DNA of 39,676 nucleotides, from assembly GCA_043749225.1 (NCBI GenBank), contig JAYVEP010000058.1, positions 1-39,676 of the forward strand, read 5' to 3'. The notes beneath the pieces are model-generated. The model worked only from the letters and a program-made list of their open reading frames with translations, had not been told where the DNA came from and did not search any database. A program made the position numbers and the translations under genes. Below, piece after piece: positions 5,570 to 14,833 of the stretch (positions within the stretch are counted from its first letter, which is position 1; each line of letters opens with the position of its first letter). Origin of the DNA: JANXUC01 sp043749225. Its GTDB lineage: Bacteria > Acidobacteriota > Terriglobia > Terriglobales > Acidobacteriaceae.

Positions 5570-7030
5570 TTAGAACGGAATAACCTTCTTTAACCCTTTC
5601 TTCTTCTTGCCTTTGCTGGACGACATCGCATCGGTGCTCTGATTTGTAGCACTCCCGGGCGGAGTTCCTGCAGGAGCAGCTTGAATTTCATTCGTCTGCG
5701 GTGGAGCGGGCGGCGGCGCATCCGTAGTTGGTGCGGCGGAGGGCGTGGCAGTAGGCGCAGCGGATGTATCCGGCTTCAACTCGCCGTAGGGAGTTGGTGC
5801 AGTCGGAGCAGCCGTGTCCCCCGTCGCAGGTGTTGTCGCTGGCGCAGCGCCAGGAGCCGCATCCGGAACAGGCGCAGCGCCAGGAGGCGCGTCGGATCGC
5901 GGCGGCGCTTCGTTCGTTACCGTACCTTTAATCGTTTCCGCGGAAACCTTCCCCGTGGGCTCCGCCACCGGAGTCATGGCGCGGACCGTCTCCTGCGCGA
6001 TCTGGGTAGCGCTCACAATCTGCGGATCCACCAGAGTGGGGTCACCAACGTTGGCTGCCTGCCGTACATCAGGATGGCGCCTGAAGTTACCCATGAACTG
6101 GCTGACCATGCCCGCCTGTTCGCGACCTTCCATTTCCTTCTTGTTCCGGGCAATAGCTTCCGGGGTAGGCGTCGGTGCCGGATGATGCAGCTCTTCGAGG
6201 CGCAACTTGGCAGCGTCCGCACGCAAACCTACGGGATAGCGCTCCACAATGTGCGCGTAGGCGGCGGCGGCTTTGCTGGAGAAATCTCTTATCCCCTGCG
6301 CCTTCAGCGCTTCGCCCGCCGCGTTGCTCTGCGGTATCGCGCGGACGCGCGCGACTTGTGCTTCGTAGGACTGTCCTAGCAAGTAGTAAGCTTCGTCAGC
6401 TTTGCTATACAGGGGATATTTTTCAGTCATGGAACGCAGGCGCGCAATCGCCGCTGGATAGGACTCGCGCCAATAGTAGAAGCGACCCACGCGGAATTCG
6501 CGTTCTCCAAGCACTTCCTGCACTTCCAGCAAACGCTGCTTGGCTTGCGGCAGAAGCTTGCTGTCGGGATATTGCAGAATCATCTGTCGATATTCGTCTT
6601 CGGCGCGCAGGGAGTGGGTAAAGTCTCGATCCGGCTTCTCCATTTCCTGGTAGTGGATGTTGGCGATCTTGTACTGCGCCTCGGCCGCTTCCGGCATGTT
6701 TGGGAAGAAGGTCTGAAAATCTTTGTACTCGATTTCCGCTTGCGTATAAGCGGCGGTCCCACCTTCGGCGTACCACGAATCAGCAACGCCTAGTTTGGCG
6801 CGAGCGATATATTCCGAATCGGGGTAAGTATTGATCAACGTCTGCAACGAAAGGCGGGCCACCTCAAACTTGTTGTGCTTGAGAGCGTCGAGCGCGCGAT
6901 CAAACAAAACCTTATCCGGCTGCTTGGAATTGACATCCGCGAGCGGGTTCACGACCTTCTTGTTCGTGCATCCGGTCGCGAGAACGAGCACAGCGCACAG
7001 GACAAAGACCACAGACAGACGACGTTTCAT
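5570..7030 (-). CDS. bamD: BamD/YfiO-like outer-membrane assembly lipoprotein with long Pro/Ala tail
   Basis: A 486-residue lipoprotein. The N-terminus is a signal peptide ending in LATGC (Cys21 as the lipidation site). Residues 40-290 are TPR-like helices in the BamD pattern ('LFDRALDALKHNKFEVARLSLQTLINTYPDSEY', 'AQYKIANIHYQEM', 'REFRVGRFYYWRESYPAAIARL', 'KADEAYYLLGQSYE'), consistent with a partner of BamA in folding beta-barrels. Residues 290-486 are a Pro/Ala/Thr-rich low-complexity tail not found in E. coli BamD (about 245 aa), ending in a basic KGKKKKGLKKV. ATG 7030 has GAGG seven bases upstream; an in-frame TTG at 7042 is less likely. It follows rpe by 32 bases and is probably cotranscribed with it. 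Confidence 0.85.
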   Translation of the reverse strand: MKRRLSVVFVLCAVLVLATGCTNKKVVNPLADVNSKQPDKVLFDRALDALKHNKFEVARLSLQTLINTYPDSEYIARAKLGVADSWYAEGGTAAYTQAEIEYKDFQTFFPNMPEAAEAQYKIANIHYQEMEKPDRDFTHSLRAEDEYRQMILQYPDSKLLPQAKQRLLEVQEVLGEREFRVGRFYYWRESYPAAIARLRSMTEKYPLYSKADEAYYLLGQSYEAQVARVRAIPQSNAAGEALKAQGIRDFSSKAAAAYAHIVERYPVGLRADAAKLRLEELHHPAPTPTPEAIARNKKEMEGREQAGMVSQFMGNFRRHPDVRQAANVGDPTLVDPQIVSATQIAQETVRAMTPVAEPTGKVSAETIKGTVTNEAPPRSDAPPGAAPVPDAAPGAAPATTPATGDTAAPTAPTPYGELKPDTSAAPTATPSAAPTTDAPPPAPPQTNEIQAAPAGTPPGSATNQSTDAMSSSKGKKKKGLKKVIPF

Positions 7031-7062
7031 GGACAGCCTCAATTCAACCTTGCAACTTGAAA

Positions 7063-7737
7063 TTATGCTCTTTGCAGATTTGCTTCGGTGGCAACTTTCA
7101 GCAATTTCTCCGCGTTCTTCTTGGGATCGCCGCTGCCAAACACGGCGTTGCCGGCCACCAGAATCTCTACGCCCGCTCGGACAATCTCCGGAATGGTGTC
7201 GAGCGCCACGCCACCGTCAATTTCGATGCGGTAGTCGAGGCGGCGCGTTGTGCGTAAGTCCACAAGTTTACGGACTTTATTTAAAACCTCAGGAATAAAC
7301 TTCTGCGCGCCAAACCCGGGATTCACCGACATCACCAGCACATAGTCGACAATATCCAGCACTTCGGACAGCGTTTCCACCGGAGTGGCGGGGTTGATGA
7401 CGACTCCTGCTTTCAAGTCATGGCTCTTGATCAGATGCAGAGTCCGGTTCAGGTGGCGGCACGCTTCCTGATGCACCGAAATCCAATCCGCGCCCGCGTC
7501 CGCAAATTCCGGGATGTACTGGTCGGGGTTCTCAATCATCAAGTGGCAGTCGAGGACGGATTTCGTAGCCTTCCGTAGAGACTTTACGATCGGTGGCCCG
7601 AGCGTGATGTTGGGCACAAAATGGCCGTCCATCACGTCCACATGGACGACAGAGCCTCCGCCAGCAATGGCGCTCTGCACCTGCTCGGCAAGGTGCGCAA
7701 AATCGGCGGACAAGATCGAGGGAGCCAGTTCAATCAC
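7063..7737 (-). CDS. rpe: Ribulose-phosphate 3-epimerase
   Basis: A 224-residue TIM-barrel enzyme interconverting ribulose 5-phosphate and xylulose 5-phosphate in the pentose phosphate pathway. Signatures: 'APSILSADFAHL' at the start, 'VHVDVMDGHFVPNITLGP' with metal-binding His and Asp, 'DCHLMIENP', 'VMSVNPGFGAQKF', 'EIDGGV' and 'VAGNAVFGS' for phosphate binding. Length is as usual. The start is a GTG at 7737; the spacing to the epimerase core agrees with the family, but no strong Shine-Dalgarno is seen. First gene of a probable rpe-bamD unit, divergent from the EamA transporter at 7825. Confidence 0.96.
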   Translation of the reverse strand: MIELAPSILSADFAHLAEQVQSAIAGGGSVVHVDVMDGHFVPNITLGPPIVKSLRKATKSVLDCHLMIENPDQYIPEFADAGADWISVHQEACRHLNRTLHLIKSHDLKAGVVINPATPVETLSEVLDIVDYVLVMSVNPGFGAQKFIPEVLNKVRKLVDLRTTRRLDYRIEIDGGVALDTIPEIVRAGVEILVAGNAVFGSGDPKKNAEKLLKVATEANLQRA

Positions 7738-7824
7738 TGTGGAAATTCTACCATCCGGGCAGGGCTGCGGCGGCGATATTCAGGCATTCAGCATGATAAG
7801 CTCGGTCGTTTGGCCCACTCGTAG

Positions 7825-8673
7825 ATGGCACACTCGATACAACTCGTTCCAACCGCCTTTGGCGTGACAGCAGTCTTGGCTTGGGGGACGTCGGATTTCC
7901 TCGGCGGATTCGCGTCGAAGCGGGCCAATGCCTTCTTCCTGACGGCAATCTCACATGCGGGCGCGTTGGTATTGGCGGTGGCGCTTGCGCTAGGGACTCA
8001 TGCGGTCATTCCGCCCCGGGCCAGCATGCTTTGGGCGCTGCTGGCGGGCGCGTGCGGAGGCGCAGCGCTGTCCCTATTTTACGGAGCGCTAGCGTCCAGC
8101 AAGATGGGTCTGACGGCTCCAGTGGCGGCCTTGGTAGGGGCAGCTATCCCCGCAGTTGTGGGAATCGCTACTGATGGTTGGCCGAGCAAGCTGGCATTGA
8201 CGGGGTTCGCGCTTGCAGCCATCGGAATCTGGCTGATCGCCAAGCCCGAAGACGGAAAGCTGCACACCGAAGGGCTCGCCAAAGCTATTCTGGCTGGAGT
8301 TGGGTTTGCGTTGTTTTATATCTTGATTAAGCGCGCAGGAGATGCCTCGGCGTTCTGGTCGGCTGTCTCTTCGCGATTCGCGGCTCTAGTCATGGTGAGT
8401 GGGATTGTCCTGATCGGGCGGCACGTGCAAAAGATGGATGCGTCGCGGGTTGGCATGGGCATCGCCGCGGGCATGCTTGACGTTTCTGGGACGATGCTTT
8501 TCATCCGAGCAACGCAAACCGGACGTCTCGATGCAGCGGTGATGTTAACTTCTCTCTATCCGGTGATTACGGTATTGCTGGCTCGGTTCTTTTTGGCCGA
8601 GCGGCTCACGGGATGGAAGTTGCTGGGCATGCTGGCGGCGCTGGTAGCGGTGCCGTTGATCGCGATGCGATAG
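7825..8673 (+). CDS. EamA/DMT-superfamily transporter
   Basis: A 282-residue integral membrane protein with about ten transmembrane helices and two EamA repeats (roughly residues 8-135 and 150-280). Landmarks are 'VLAWGTSDFLGGF' in helix 1, 'GLTAPVAALVGAAIPAVVGI' in the first repeat and 'AAVMLTSLYPVITVLLARFFLAERL' in the second, the classic DMT 'P...L.....L.E' segment. Such proteins export or import small metabolites such as amino acids; the substrate is unknown. An OppF-type ATPase gene begins nine bases after the stop, so the two are likely cotranscribed although DMT carriers do not need an ATPase. Confidence 0.92.
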   Translation: MAHSIQLVPTAFGVTAVLAWGTSDFLGGFASKRANAFFLTAISHAGALVLAVALALGTHAVIPPRASMLWALLAGACGGAALSLFYGALASSKMGLTAPVAALVGAAIPAVVGIATDGWPSKLALTGFALAAIGIWLIAKPEDGKLHTEGLAKAILAGVGFALFYILIKRAGDASAFWSAVSSRFAALVMVSGIVLIGRHVQKMDASRVGMGIAAGMLDVSGTMLFIRATQTGRLDAAVMLTSLYPVITVLLARFFLAERLTGWKLLGMLAALVAVPLIAMR

Positions 8674-8682
8674 GTTGACAAC

Positions 8683-9474
8683 ATGGCGCTAGTTGAAATT
8701 CGCGATCTGGTGAAAACGTACTCCGGGAGCAGCTCCCTTTTCGGGGGCGGTGCGCAGCGAGAAGTTCGCGCCGTCGATGAAGTCTCGCTCGACATTCAGG
8801 CCGGAGAGACCTTGGGCTTGGTCGGCGAATCTGGGTCGGGCAAGAGCACACTGGGACGGCTCGCGCTCCGTTTGATCGAGCCAACCTCGGGCAGTGTTTG
8901 CTTTGATGGCAGTGATTTGGTCTCTGCCAGCAGCGGCGATTTGCGGCGGATGCGCCGTCACATGCAGATCATCTTTCAAGATCCTTTCGGATCACTCGAT
9001 CCCAGATTCCGAGTGGAGGACATCATCGCCGAGCCGCTGGTCATCCATGAAGCTTTGACTAAGCAAGCACGGCGCGTTCGCGTTGTGGAACTGCTGCGGG
9101 CGGTCGGGTTGGATGAGTCAGCGTTGCAGCGCTACCCACATGAATTCAGCGGAGGTCAGCGGCAACGCATCGGCATCGCACGTGCGCTGGCGTTGCGTCC
9201 CAAGTTCATTGTGGCGGATGAGCCGGTATCAGCGCTGGATGTCAGCGTCGGGGCACAGGTAGTAAATCTACTCGCCCAACTGCAACGCGAGTTTGGATTA
9301 ACCTACCTCTTCATCTCGCACTCGATGCCGGTAGTGCGTTACCTGGCGACCCGCATCGCCGTGATGTATCGCGGCAAGATTGTGGAACAAGGAACCACGG
9401 AACAGATTACAGAACGCCCGCAGCATACCTACACGCGAAGCCTGCTGGCGGCTACGCCAGAGATGGTTGGGTAG
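8683..9474 (+). CDS. Orphan OppF/DppF-type ABC ATPase
   Basis: A 263-residue nucleotide-binding subunit of the peptide/nickel ABC import family. Walker A GESGSGKST is at 48-56, Q-loop Gln at 98, signature SGGQ at 155-158, Walker B IVADEP at 175-180, D-loop SALD and switch His212. The typical OppF feature 'IFQDPFGSLDPR' is present, as is a C-terminal 'HTYTRSLLAATP' motif. No permease, binding protein or OppD partner is encoded nearby, so it either serves a system elsewhere or is a remnant. Its last 177 bases are overlapped on the opposite strand by the C-terminal extension of the cytochrome c gene. Confidence 0.93.
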   Translation: MALVEIRDLVKTYSGSSSLFGGGAQREVRAVDEVSLDIQAGETLGLVGESGSGKSTLGRLALRLIEPTSGSVCFDGSDLVSASSGDLRRMRRHMQIIFQDPFGSLDPRFRVEDIIAEPLVIHEALTKQARRVRVVELLRAVGLDESALQRYPHEFSGGQRQRIGIARALALRPKFIVADEPVSALDVSVGAQVVNLLAQLQREFGLTYLFISHSMPVVRYLATRIAVMYRGKIVEQGTTEQITERPQHTYTRSLLAATPEMVG

Positions 9475-9963
9475 CATTCTTGTTCTTTCCCTTGCAGTTT
9501 CCCACCGCGATTTTTGCTCGGCCTGTGGTTTCTGGTCGGGAACCGGTTTCGTTTTGACCAGAGATCGCACGTAGTTCACCAAATCCCACCCCTCTTCCGT
9601 CTTGATGCGCTGGCCTTCGGCAGGCATACTTTCGCGCCCATTCTTGATGATGTAGAAGAGTTCGCCGTCGGTGCAATCTTTCAGCGCGGCGGGATCGGTG
9701 AAGTCGGGGATCGTGAGTTTTGTTTCTACCGCGGTCTCACCTTTGCCATCGCCGGTCTTGCCATGGCACGTCGCGCAGTCCATGTTCCACCACTTCTTGG
9801 CTCGCTCAATGGACTCAGGCGTGGCCTTAACCGGATTGGGCTCTTGAGCGGCTTCGGCCGGAATAACCGCTGCGCTGGATATTTTCTGGGGTGGTGGGGC
9901 TTGGGCGAAAATGACGACTACTAGAACAAACAGGATGGGAAAAACCAATGTAAATCTGGGCAT
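9298..9963 (-). CDS. Secreted mono-haem cytochrome c with odd C-terminal extension
   Basis: A 221-residue protein: N-terminal signal segment (residues 1-21), a Pro/Ala linker, then a class I cytochrome c domain (about 50-140) with the haem motif CATCH followed by GKTGDGKG and a distal 'GRESMPAEG' Met ligand region. It should act in periplasmic electron transfer. The ATG at 9963 has an excellent AAGGAGG site. The last 59 codons run antisense through the end of the ATPase gene and look like non-coding translation ('RRSR', many Arg/His). In the adjacent frame the protein would instead end at 9452 with '...CKGKNKNATQPSLA', so a frameshift near the C-run/A-run around 9510-9530 is possible. The cytochrome core is secure; the true C-terminus is not. 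Confidence 0.8.
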   Translation of the reverse strand: MPRFTLVFPILFVLVVVIFAQAPPPQKISSAAVIPAEAAQEPNPVKATPESIERAKKWWNMDCATCHGKTGDGKGETAVETKLTIPDFTDPAALKDCTDGELFYIIKNGRESMPAEGQRIKTEEGWDLVNYVRSLVKTKPVPDQKPQAEQKSRWETARERTRMLPNHLWRSRQQASRVGMLRAFCNLFRGSLFHNLAAIHHGDAGRQVTHYRHRVRDEEVG

Positions 9964-10278
9964 AGGAGCCTCCTTCTGGATAGATGAATGGCTCTAATAA
10001 AAAATTGTAGCACCACTGGGTCGCGGGTTTAGCCATACCGAAAATGGAGAACGACTAGGAGTACGACTTCGGTAACTGTTTTCTCGTGAACGCGGTCTTT
10101 CTGTGACCAAGGCGTCGAAATGCGGGGGCTGCACGAACTTTCTCGTCTCTTCTCCCGTTTCGCGGCCCGCGAGAAAACGGAGGTAACCTCACCCCTCCCC
10201 TCCCCTCATTGACTAAAGACGTGGCACGAGATAACTTCGGTCAGCCCCTAACTCTAGTGTGTCTGAAGGACCGTCCGA
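9964..10278. other. 315-bp intergenic region between cytochrome c and response regulator
   Basis: No gene seen. It holds the divergent promoters of the two neighbours. A long imperfect hairpin (CTCCCGTTTCGCGG pairing with CGCGAGAAAACGGAG, about 10150-10180) is followed by a C-rich run (CACCCCTCCCCTCCCCTC) and then the candidate promoter at 10209-10237. Confidence 0.5.
10209..10237 (+). promoter_or_regulatory. Candidate promoter of the response regulator gene
   Basis: TTGACT (10209-10214), 17-base spacer, TAACTT (10232-10237), leaving a leader of about 35 bases to the GTG start. The -35 box is good, the -10 box poor. Confidence 0.35.
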
Positions 10279-12198
10279 GTGTCGCGAAAGATACTGCTTG
10301 CCGATGACAGCGTAACTGCCCAAAATATGGGCAAAAAGATCCTGTCAGATGCGGGCTATGAAGTAATTACCGTCAGCAATGGCTCCGCAGCTCTGAAGAA
10401 GATTGCGGAGCTGAAGCCGGATATTGCTGTGCTGGACGTCTACATGCCCGGGCACAGCGGCTTGGAAGTCTGCCAGCAATTGAAAGCCAATCCGGAGACC
10501 GCGAATATTCCGGTCCTTTTGACCGTTGGCAAACTCGAACCCTTCAAATCGGATGAGGCGCTGAAAGCGAAAGCCAACGCGTTTATCATCAAGCCGTTTG
10601 AAGCAAGCGAATTACTAGCGGTGATTCGAAAGATCGAAGATGCGAATCCCAAGGCTGCGGCGAAATCCAAAACAGCTTCCAAAAGCGACCGATTTGCACA
10701 GGCGTTTTCTCCAAATGCCTCGGCGGAGACGCCGGATCCGGACGCGGAGGTTGAAGTCACGGGATGGAAGAATCGCATCTCGATGCCAGGGAAGAAGAAA
10801 GAAGAGCCTGAGCCGCCACAGGAAGATTTTTCCGGGATGGGGACGGGGTTTCGCGATATCGCCGCGGCTCCGACAGAAGCGTCGGGCCTGCGCCGGGAAA
10901 GCCCGTTTACTGCGGACGCACTAGCCGAGAATGCGGCTGTTGAGCAAACTAAAACCGAACCCGCTGAACATCCGCTCCGAAGAGCCCGCAAGGAAATCTC
11001 CGACTCGAAGCTTGTTTCAGAAGAAAATTTGTCACCAGCCTTAGCATCTACCGAAGAGGTCCCGCTCGACATTACACCTGCCGAAATTGCAGCCATCAAA
11101 GCAGCCGTAGAAATGCTGAGTGGCGAAGGTGACAACGCGCCTGTATTGCATGTAGCAGCGGCCGCCATGGAAGGGATCATGCCGTCTTCGAAGGGATTGG
11201 CGCCGGAGCCGGAATACTCGGCCGATGTACTGGCTGATCCGCTCGCCCTTACTCGAAGCGTTGAGGCTGCAAAAGTTGATATCCTAAAAGTAGAAATTGC
11301 TGACGCCGAAGCTGCGCAGGAACCCGTTGTAGCAACTCCACCAGTAGTTCGTTGGCGCGCCGAAGTTGCAGAATTGACGGCTGCGGAAGTCACTGCCTCC
11401 CTCGAACAGGAAATGCGGGCTGCCATTCGCGACGCCGCGGCTGAGACGGCGGCCCATACCTACGACTTGGCACAGTTCGCGGAAACAGATATAGCGTCAC
11501 CGGTGGATGACGAGCCGGTGTTGTCGGATATCCCAGGCCTTATTGATCCTGTATCAGCTGTTCCTGCGGCAGAATCGGAGCCGGAAACTCTTGCAGTGGC
11601 GGCGGCTGCTTCTGGCACAAGCAATGCGGTATCGAAGGCAGGGAGCACTGCGACCGCTAACGAGGAACTTGCCCAAGTTGAAAAGCCCTTCACACAAAAT
11701 TTTGCGGCTGTGCCTTCCCTGACTCCAAACGTTGCGTCGCCCGTTGCTTTAGGATCTGAACCACAAATTTCGACCGGTTTTCAGGATCTGCGCCCACAAG
11801 GCGCGGGGACTCTGGGCGGGACGACAACAGAGACCGCAACAACGCCAGCTGCCCAAGTGGATAGCTTCGTGGAGATGGCTTCTTCTGCTGCGCCTGCACC
11901 CGCGCCAAACGTAGACCGTTCAGTTCCGGAAGACGAGATTGATTCACGCACTAGGGCACAGATGGATGCGGCGTGGTCGAATTGGCATGATATTCGGAAC
12001 ACGATCGTGAAGTCGGAATTGACCGACCAGATAGCCGACGTGGCCGAAGCCAGCGCTAAGGAACAAGCGCAGACTGCATCCGACGCAAGCCGCGACAGTT
12101 CAGACATCGCCAATATTGTCGACAATATGCTGGCTGAAATGCGACCTAAACTCCTGGAAGAAATTGCTCGCAAGCTTGCGGCGAATAAAAAGGAATAG
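10279..12198 (+). CDS. Response regulator with very long disordered tail
   Basis: A 639-residue protein. Residues 1-118 form a CheY-like receiver with all key residues: acidic pair D9/D10, phosphoacceptor D53 ('AVLDVYMPG'), T82 and K105 ('IIKPF'). The next ~420 residues are Ala/Glu/Pro/Thr-rich without domain signals, and the last ~90 ('RAQMDAAWSNWHDIRNTI ... NIVDNMLAEMRPKLLEEIARKL') return to a helical, conserved-looking segment that could be an output or dimerisation module. No DNA-binding domain is visible. The start is a GTG (10279); the receiver sequence begins immediately there. Proteins of this design may tether signalling complexes or act in type IV pili/motility signalling; that is inference. 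A monocistronic gene by position. Confidence 0.85.
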   Translation: MSRKILLADDSVTAQNMGKKILSDAGYEVITVSNGSAALKKIAELKPDIAVLDVYMPGHSGLEVCQQLKANPETANIPVLLTVGKLEPFKSDEALKAKANAFIIKPFEASELLAVIRKIEDANPKAAAKSKTASKSDRFAQAFSPNASAETPDPDAEVEVTGWKNRISMPGKKKEEPEPPQEDFSGMGTGFRDIAAAPTEASGLRRESPFTADALAENAAVEQTKTEPAEHPLRRARKEISDSKLVSEENLSPALASTEEVPLDITPAEIAAIKAAVEMLSGEGDNAPVLHVAAAAMEGIMPSSKGLAPEPEYSADVLADPLALTRSVEAAKVDILKVEIADAEAAQEPVVATPPVVRWRAEVAELTAAEVTASLEQEMRAAIRDAAAETAAHTYDLAQFAETDIASPVDDEPVLSDIPGLIDPVSAVPAAESEPETLAVAAAASGTSNAVSKAGSTATANEELAQVEKPFTQNFAAVPSLTPNVASPVALGSEPQISTGFQDLRPQGAGTLGGTTTETATTPAAQVDSFVEMASSAAPAPAPNVDRSVPEDEIDSRTRAQMDAAWSNWHDIRNTIVKSELTDQIADVAEASAKEQAQTASDASRDSSDIANIVDNMLAEMRPKLLEEIARKLAANKKE

Positions 12199-12220
12199 TC
12201 GCTGCCGACCCCGGCGGGGG

Positions 12221-14833
12221 TCAGCTCAAAACAGCTGCGTTGTAGACCATGTGCAGGACAACTGCCGGAGCCAGGCGCCCGGTTTTCTTAAATAGAAGTG
12301 CGTTCGTCATGCCCAGCATGGCAACCGGCAGCCACGAAAGCGCCGGATGGTAGATGGCGAAGAAGGCTGCACTTCCGACTATTGCGCGCCAGCCTCCCCA
12401 TTCTCGATCCAGGGCGCGAAAAAGCAATCCACGGAAGAGATATTCTTCGGCAATGGGGGCGCAACCGAAGGCCATGACGAAATATGAGATTCGCAGGTAG
12501 GGTATTTTCGCCATCTGCTCCTGCCCTGTGCGGATCAGATCAGCAGTCGCCGGAATATGTTGCAAGACGAAGAGATAACCATGCGCGAATAGACCTAACG
12601 CTAGCCCACCAACCACTCCAAGTAGGAACAGGAGCAATACCGCGCCTTGGCGAGAGTCATCTCCCCGCCACCACGGGACGGTCCTCCCAATGACGCTTGG
12701 CCAACGCCAGACATCTCGCTGCGACACGCCCCGATTGCCCAGAAAGCTCGATACACCAATGGAAACGATCACAGCGCAGATGCCGTAACTAAAAGCTTGC
12801 GCGATGGCGATGTTCTCGCGTCCGGCCGCTGCCAGGAGGATTCCGGTTAACACTGCTACTCCCTCGACCAAGATGCTGATCGCGACCATGGCATGCATGA
12901 GCGTGGGAGGCGGCGGCAATTTTTCCGACCATGGATCGTAGAGGTAGGGTAAGCGGGCGCGGAAGTTTTCCCACATTGCCGCTGCTGTCAGATGGGAATA
13001 GACAATCCCGATGACGGCCAGCTGCCACTGTTGCGTAAAGATTCCGATGGCGAACGTAAGCATGCCGAGCTGCGCGGCCCAGCGGCGTCCCTTCGGAATC
13101 TGTTCCGGTTCGCCTGAGGACGAAGTTACGGTAACCAGCGTTACGCTCTTTTCCGCCATGCTACGAGCAAAAATGAACCAGCCAATTCCCACCAGCAGGA
13201 TTTTCCAAATGCTGGCTGGAAACAGGAAGGCTGCGTAACAAAGAATCATGGCAACGATGCCCGAGGAGAGCAACGACCACAGCCAAGCCTTGGCCTTTAA
13301 CAGGCTCTCCAAGCCGCGAGGCCACGTAAGCGCAATCCACAACGCGGCGCCTTCGGAGGCGAGCGATTTTGGACCCAGAATCCAAAGGAAATAGGTCCCA
13401 AATAAGATACCCGCGCCACAAAGATAATTCCACGCACTCTGAGCATCGCTCAGCAGGCCGCGCATGTTAAAGAGCTGGAAACCAGCCACCGTCAGAGGGA
13501 TCAGAATAGTCTGCACGATAGCGCTGCGATCCCGCGCGAACCAAAGCAACTCCTTGCGATACAGGGGATCTTTGCCAAAACCTATTCCCTTCTTTTGCGA
13601 AACCGAAGGCGCCGAATCAGCTCGACCAAAGTTCCCGCTTAATCCTTGTTGCGCACCCCAAACGCTGAATCCGATGGCGCTGGCGACGGTGATGCCCGCC
13701 ACGGTCCAGCAGGTGAGCATGCCTGCTAGAAGCGAAAACGAACCGCCGGACTGCCCGCCCAGAAACAATCTGAGCCACGGCCACGGCAGCACCGTGAAGA
13801 AATAGAGAAATTGCCCGGTCGCGGAAACTAATTTAGGCAACAGGGCGATGCCCACGAAGAAAATCATCATGGAGGCGTATCCCATCCAGCTCATGAGCCC
13901 CATCATGGCACCGCGAGAACGTGGTGAAAATCGGAGCGTGACTCCGATCTCAAGAGCTTTGCCCATGCAAGCTGCCGCCACGGAAACAGGCACTCCTATG
14001 AGAAGGCCGGCCAGCACGCCGAATCCCGAACCGTAAACAATTCCGTACAAAACTGCCGCGAACAGAAGTGCAGTCCAGTAAATAGGATTGGCGGCAATGG
14101 GAGAGAGCATCTCTGCGAGAAAGACTGCGCAGGACGGGACTGGGTGAGAAAAAAGCCATTCCCACATGGGATGCCTGCGCCGCTGGATGTCGAGTTCAAG
14201 ACCTTCGCCCTGGAAAACCAGCATCACTCCCCACAACAACAGCATCAGAGAACCCAACATCGCAGGAAAACGCCCCGCTGTGGGAAGGTCAGCGATTCCG
14301 GGAGCTGCCTCGTTTTTCGTGATGAAATCCCCGGTCCGGTGATCCCGCACTGCATCACGAAGTTTTTGTTCAATCGCGGCCCGCGAACCTCCGTACTCCT
14401 CGGCGATTCGTTTGGCCTCAGACGCATAGTCAGGGGAAGGAGCCGGTGCGCGGTCCAAAACTTGCAAACAGAGCGTGTGGCCATTGTCCACAAAGCAATT
14501 TGACAGCGGCTCTTCGGGCACCTTTTCCGCTGCCTTCGCGGCATCCAGGAACCATCGGCTAACGACGATCTTGCCCCGTCGCTCGGCTTCCAAGCGCTCA
14601 CCGGAATCAACCGCAGTTATCACGACAAACGCTGCCAAGCAGTTAAGAATTGCCATGAAAAAAACTGTTAAGGCAACCCCCAGCCCAGCCCAATTGGTTG
14701 AATCCTTGCCCGTTCGCCGACGCAGCAATTCCTGCTGACGCTTGCGCCGACCAGCCGCGCGTTTTCGGGCCGCGCCGAGCAGCAGTCGCACCGTGCTCCA
14801 AAAAGTGAGTGGTTGGCCCGGCTGACTCGTCAT
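12221..14833 (-). CDS. ABC-2-type permease fused to CPBP (CAAX-like) intramembrane protease
   Basis: An 870-residue membrane protein. The N-terminal ~600 residues resemble ABC-2 exporter permeases (basic cytoplasmic start, several transmembrane helices, a long extracytoplasmic loop at about 75-190 with 'FVDNGHTLCLQVLDRAPAPSPDYASEA'). The C-terminal ~200 residues form a CPBP/Abi glutamic protease: EE at 796-797 in 'IAEEYLFRG', His828 in 'FFAIYHP', His861 and Asn865 in 'HMVYNA' — all catalytic residues kept. Its ATG overlaps the stop of the ATPase gene by four bases (ATGA, 14830-14833), so both form one transporter. The protease part might process the exported peptide or an anti-sigma-like membrane substrate. 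The arrangement recalls NatB-like systems; the fused form is known in other phyla, as I remember it. Confidence 0.85.
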   Translation of the reverse strand: MTSQPGQPLTFWSTVRLLLGAARKRAAGRRKRQQELLRRRTGKDSTNWAGLGVALTVFFMAILNCLAAFVVITAVDSGERLEAERRGKIVVSRWFLDAAKAAEKVPEEPLSNCFVDNGHTLCLQVLDRAPAPSPDYASEAKRIAEEYGGSRAAIEQKLRDAVRDHRTGDFITKNEAAPGIADLPTAGRFPAMLGSLMLLLWGVMLVFQGEGLELDIQRRRHPMWEWLFSHPVPSCAVFLAEMLSPIAANPIYWTALLFAAVLYGIVYGSGFGVLAGLLIGVPVSVAAACMGKALEIGVTLRFSPRSRGAMMGLMSWMGYASMMIFFVGIALLPKLVSATGQFLYFFTVLPWPWLRLFLGGQSGGSFSLLAGMLTCWTVAGITVASAIGFSVWGAQQGLSGNFGRADSAPSVSQKKGIGFGKDPLYRKELLWFARDRSAIVQTILIPLTVAGFQLFNMRGLLSDAQSAWNYLCGAGILFGTYFLWILGPKSLASEGAALWIALTWPRGLESLLKAKAWLWSLLSSGIVAMILCYAAFLFPASIWKILLVGIGWFIFARSMAEKSVTLVTVTSSSGEPEQIPKGRRWAAQLGMLTFAIGIFTQQWQLAVIGIVYSHLTAAAMWENFRARLPYLYDPWSEKLPPPPTLMHAMVAISILVEGVAVLTGILLAAAGRENIAIAQAFSYGICAVIVSIGVSSFLGNRGVSQRDVWRWPSVIGRTVPWWRGDDSRQGAVLLLFLLGVVGGLALGLFAHGYLFVLQHIPATADLIRTGQEQMAKIPYLRISYFVMAFGCAPIAEEYLFRGLLFRALDREWGGWRAIVGSAAFFAIYHPALSWLPVAMLGMTNALLFKKTGRLAPAVVLHMVYNAAVLS

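Noticed and set aside
5681..6379. Plus-strand frame opposite the bamD-like tail
   Set aside because: Arg-rich translation produced by the Pro/Ala-rich tail on the other strand.
10440..11426. Long minus-strand frame (328 codons) opposite the response regulator
   Set aside because: Ser/Ala-rich mirror of the plus-strand coding pattern in GC-rich DNA; no motif, no ribosome site; the plus-strand receiver domain is certain.
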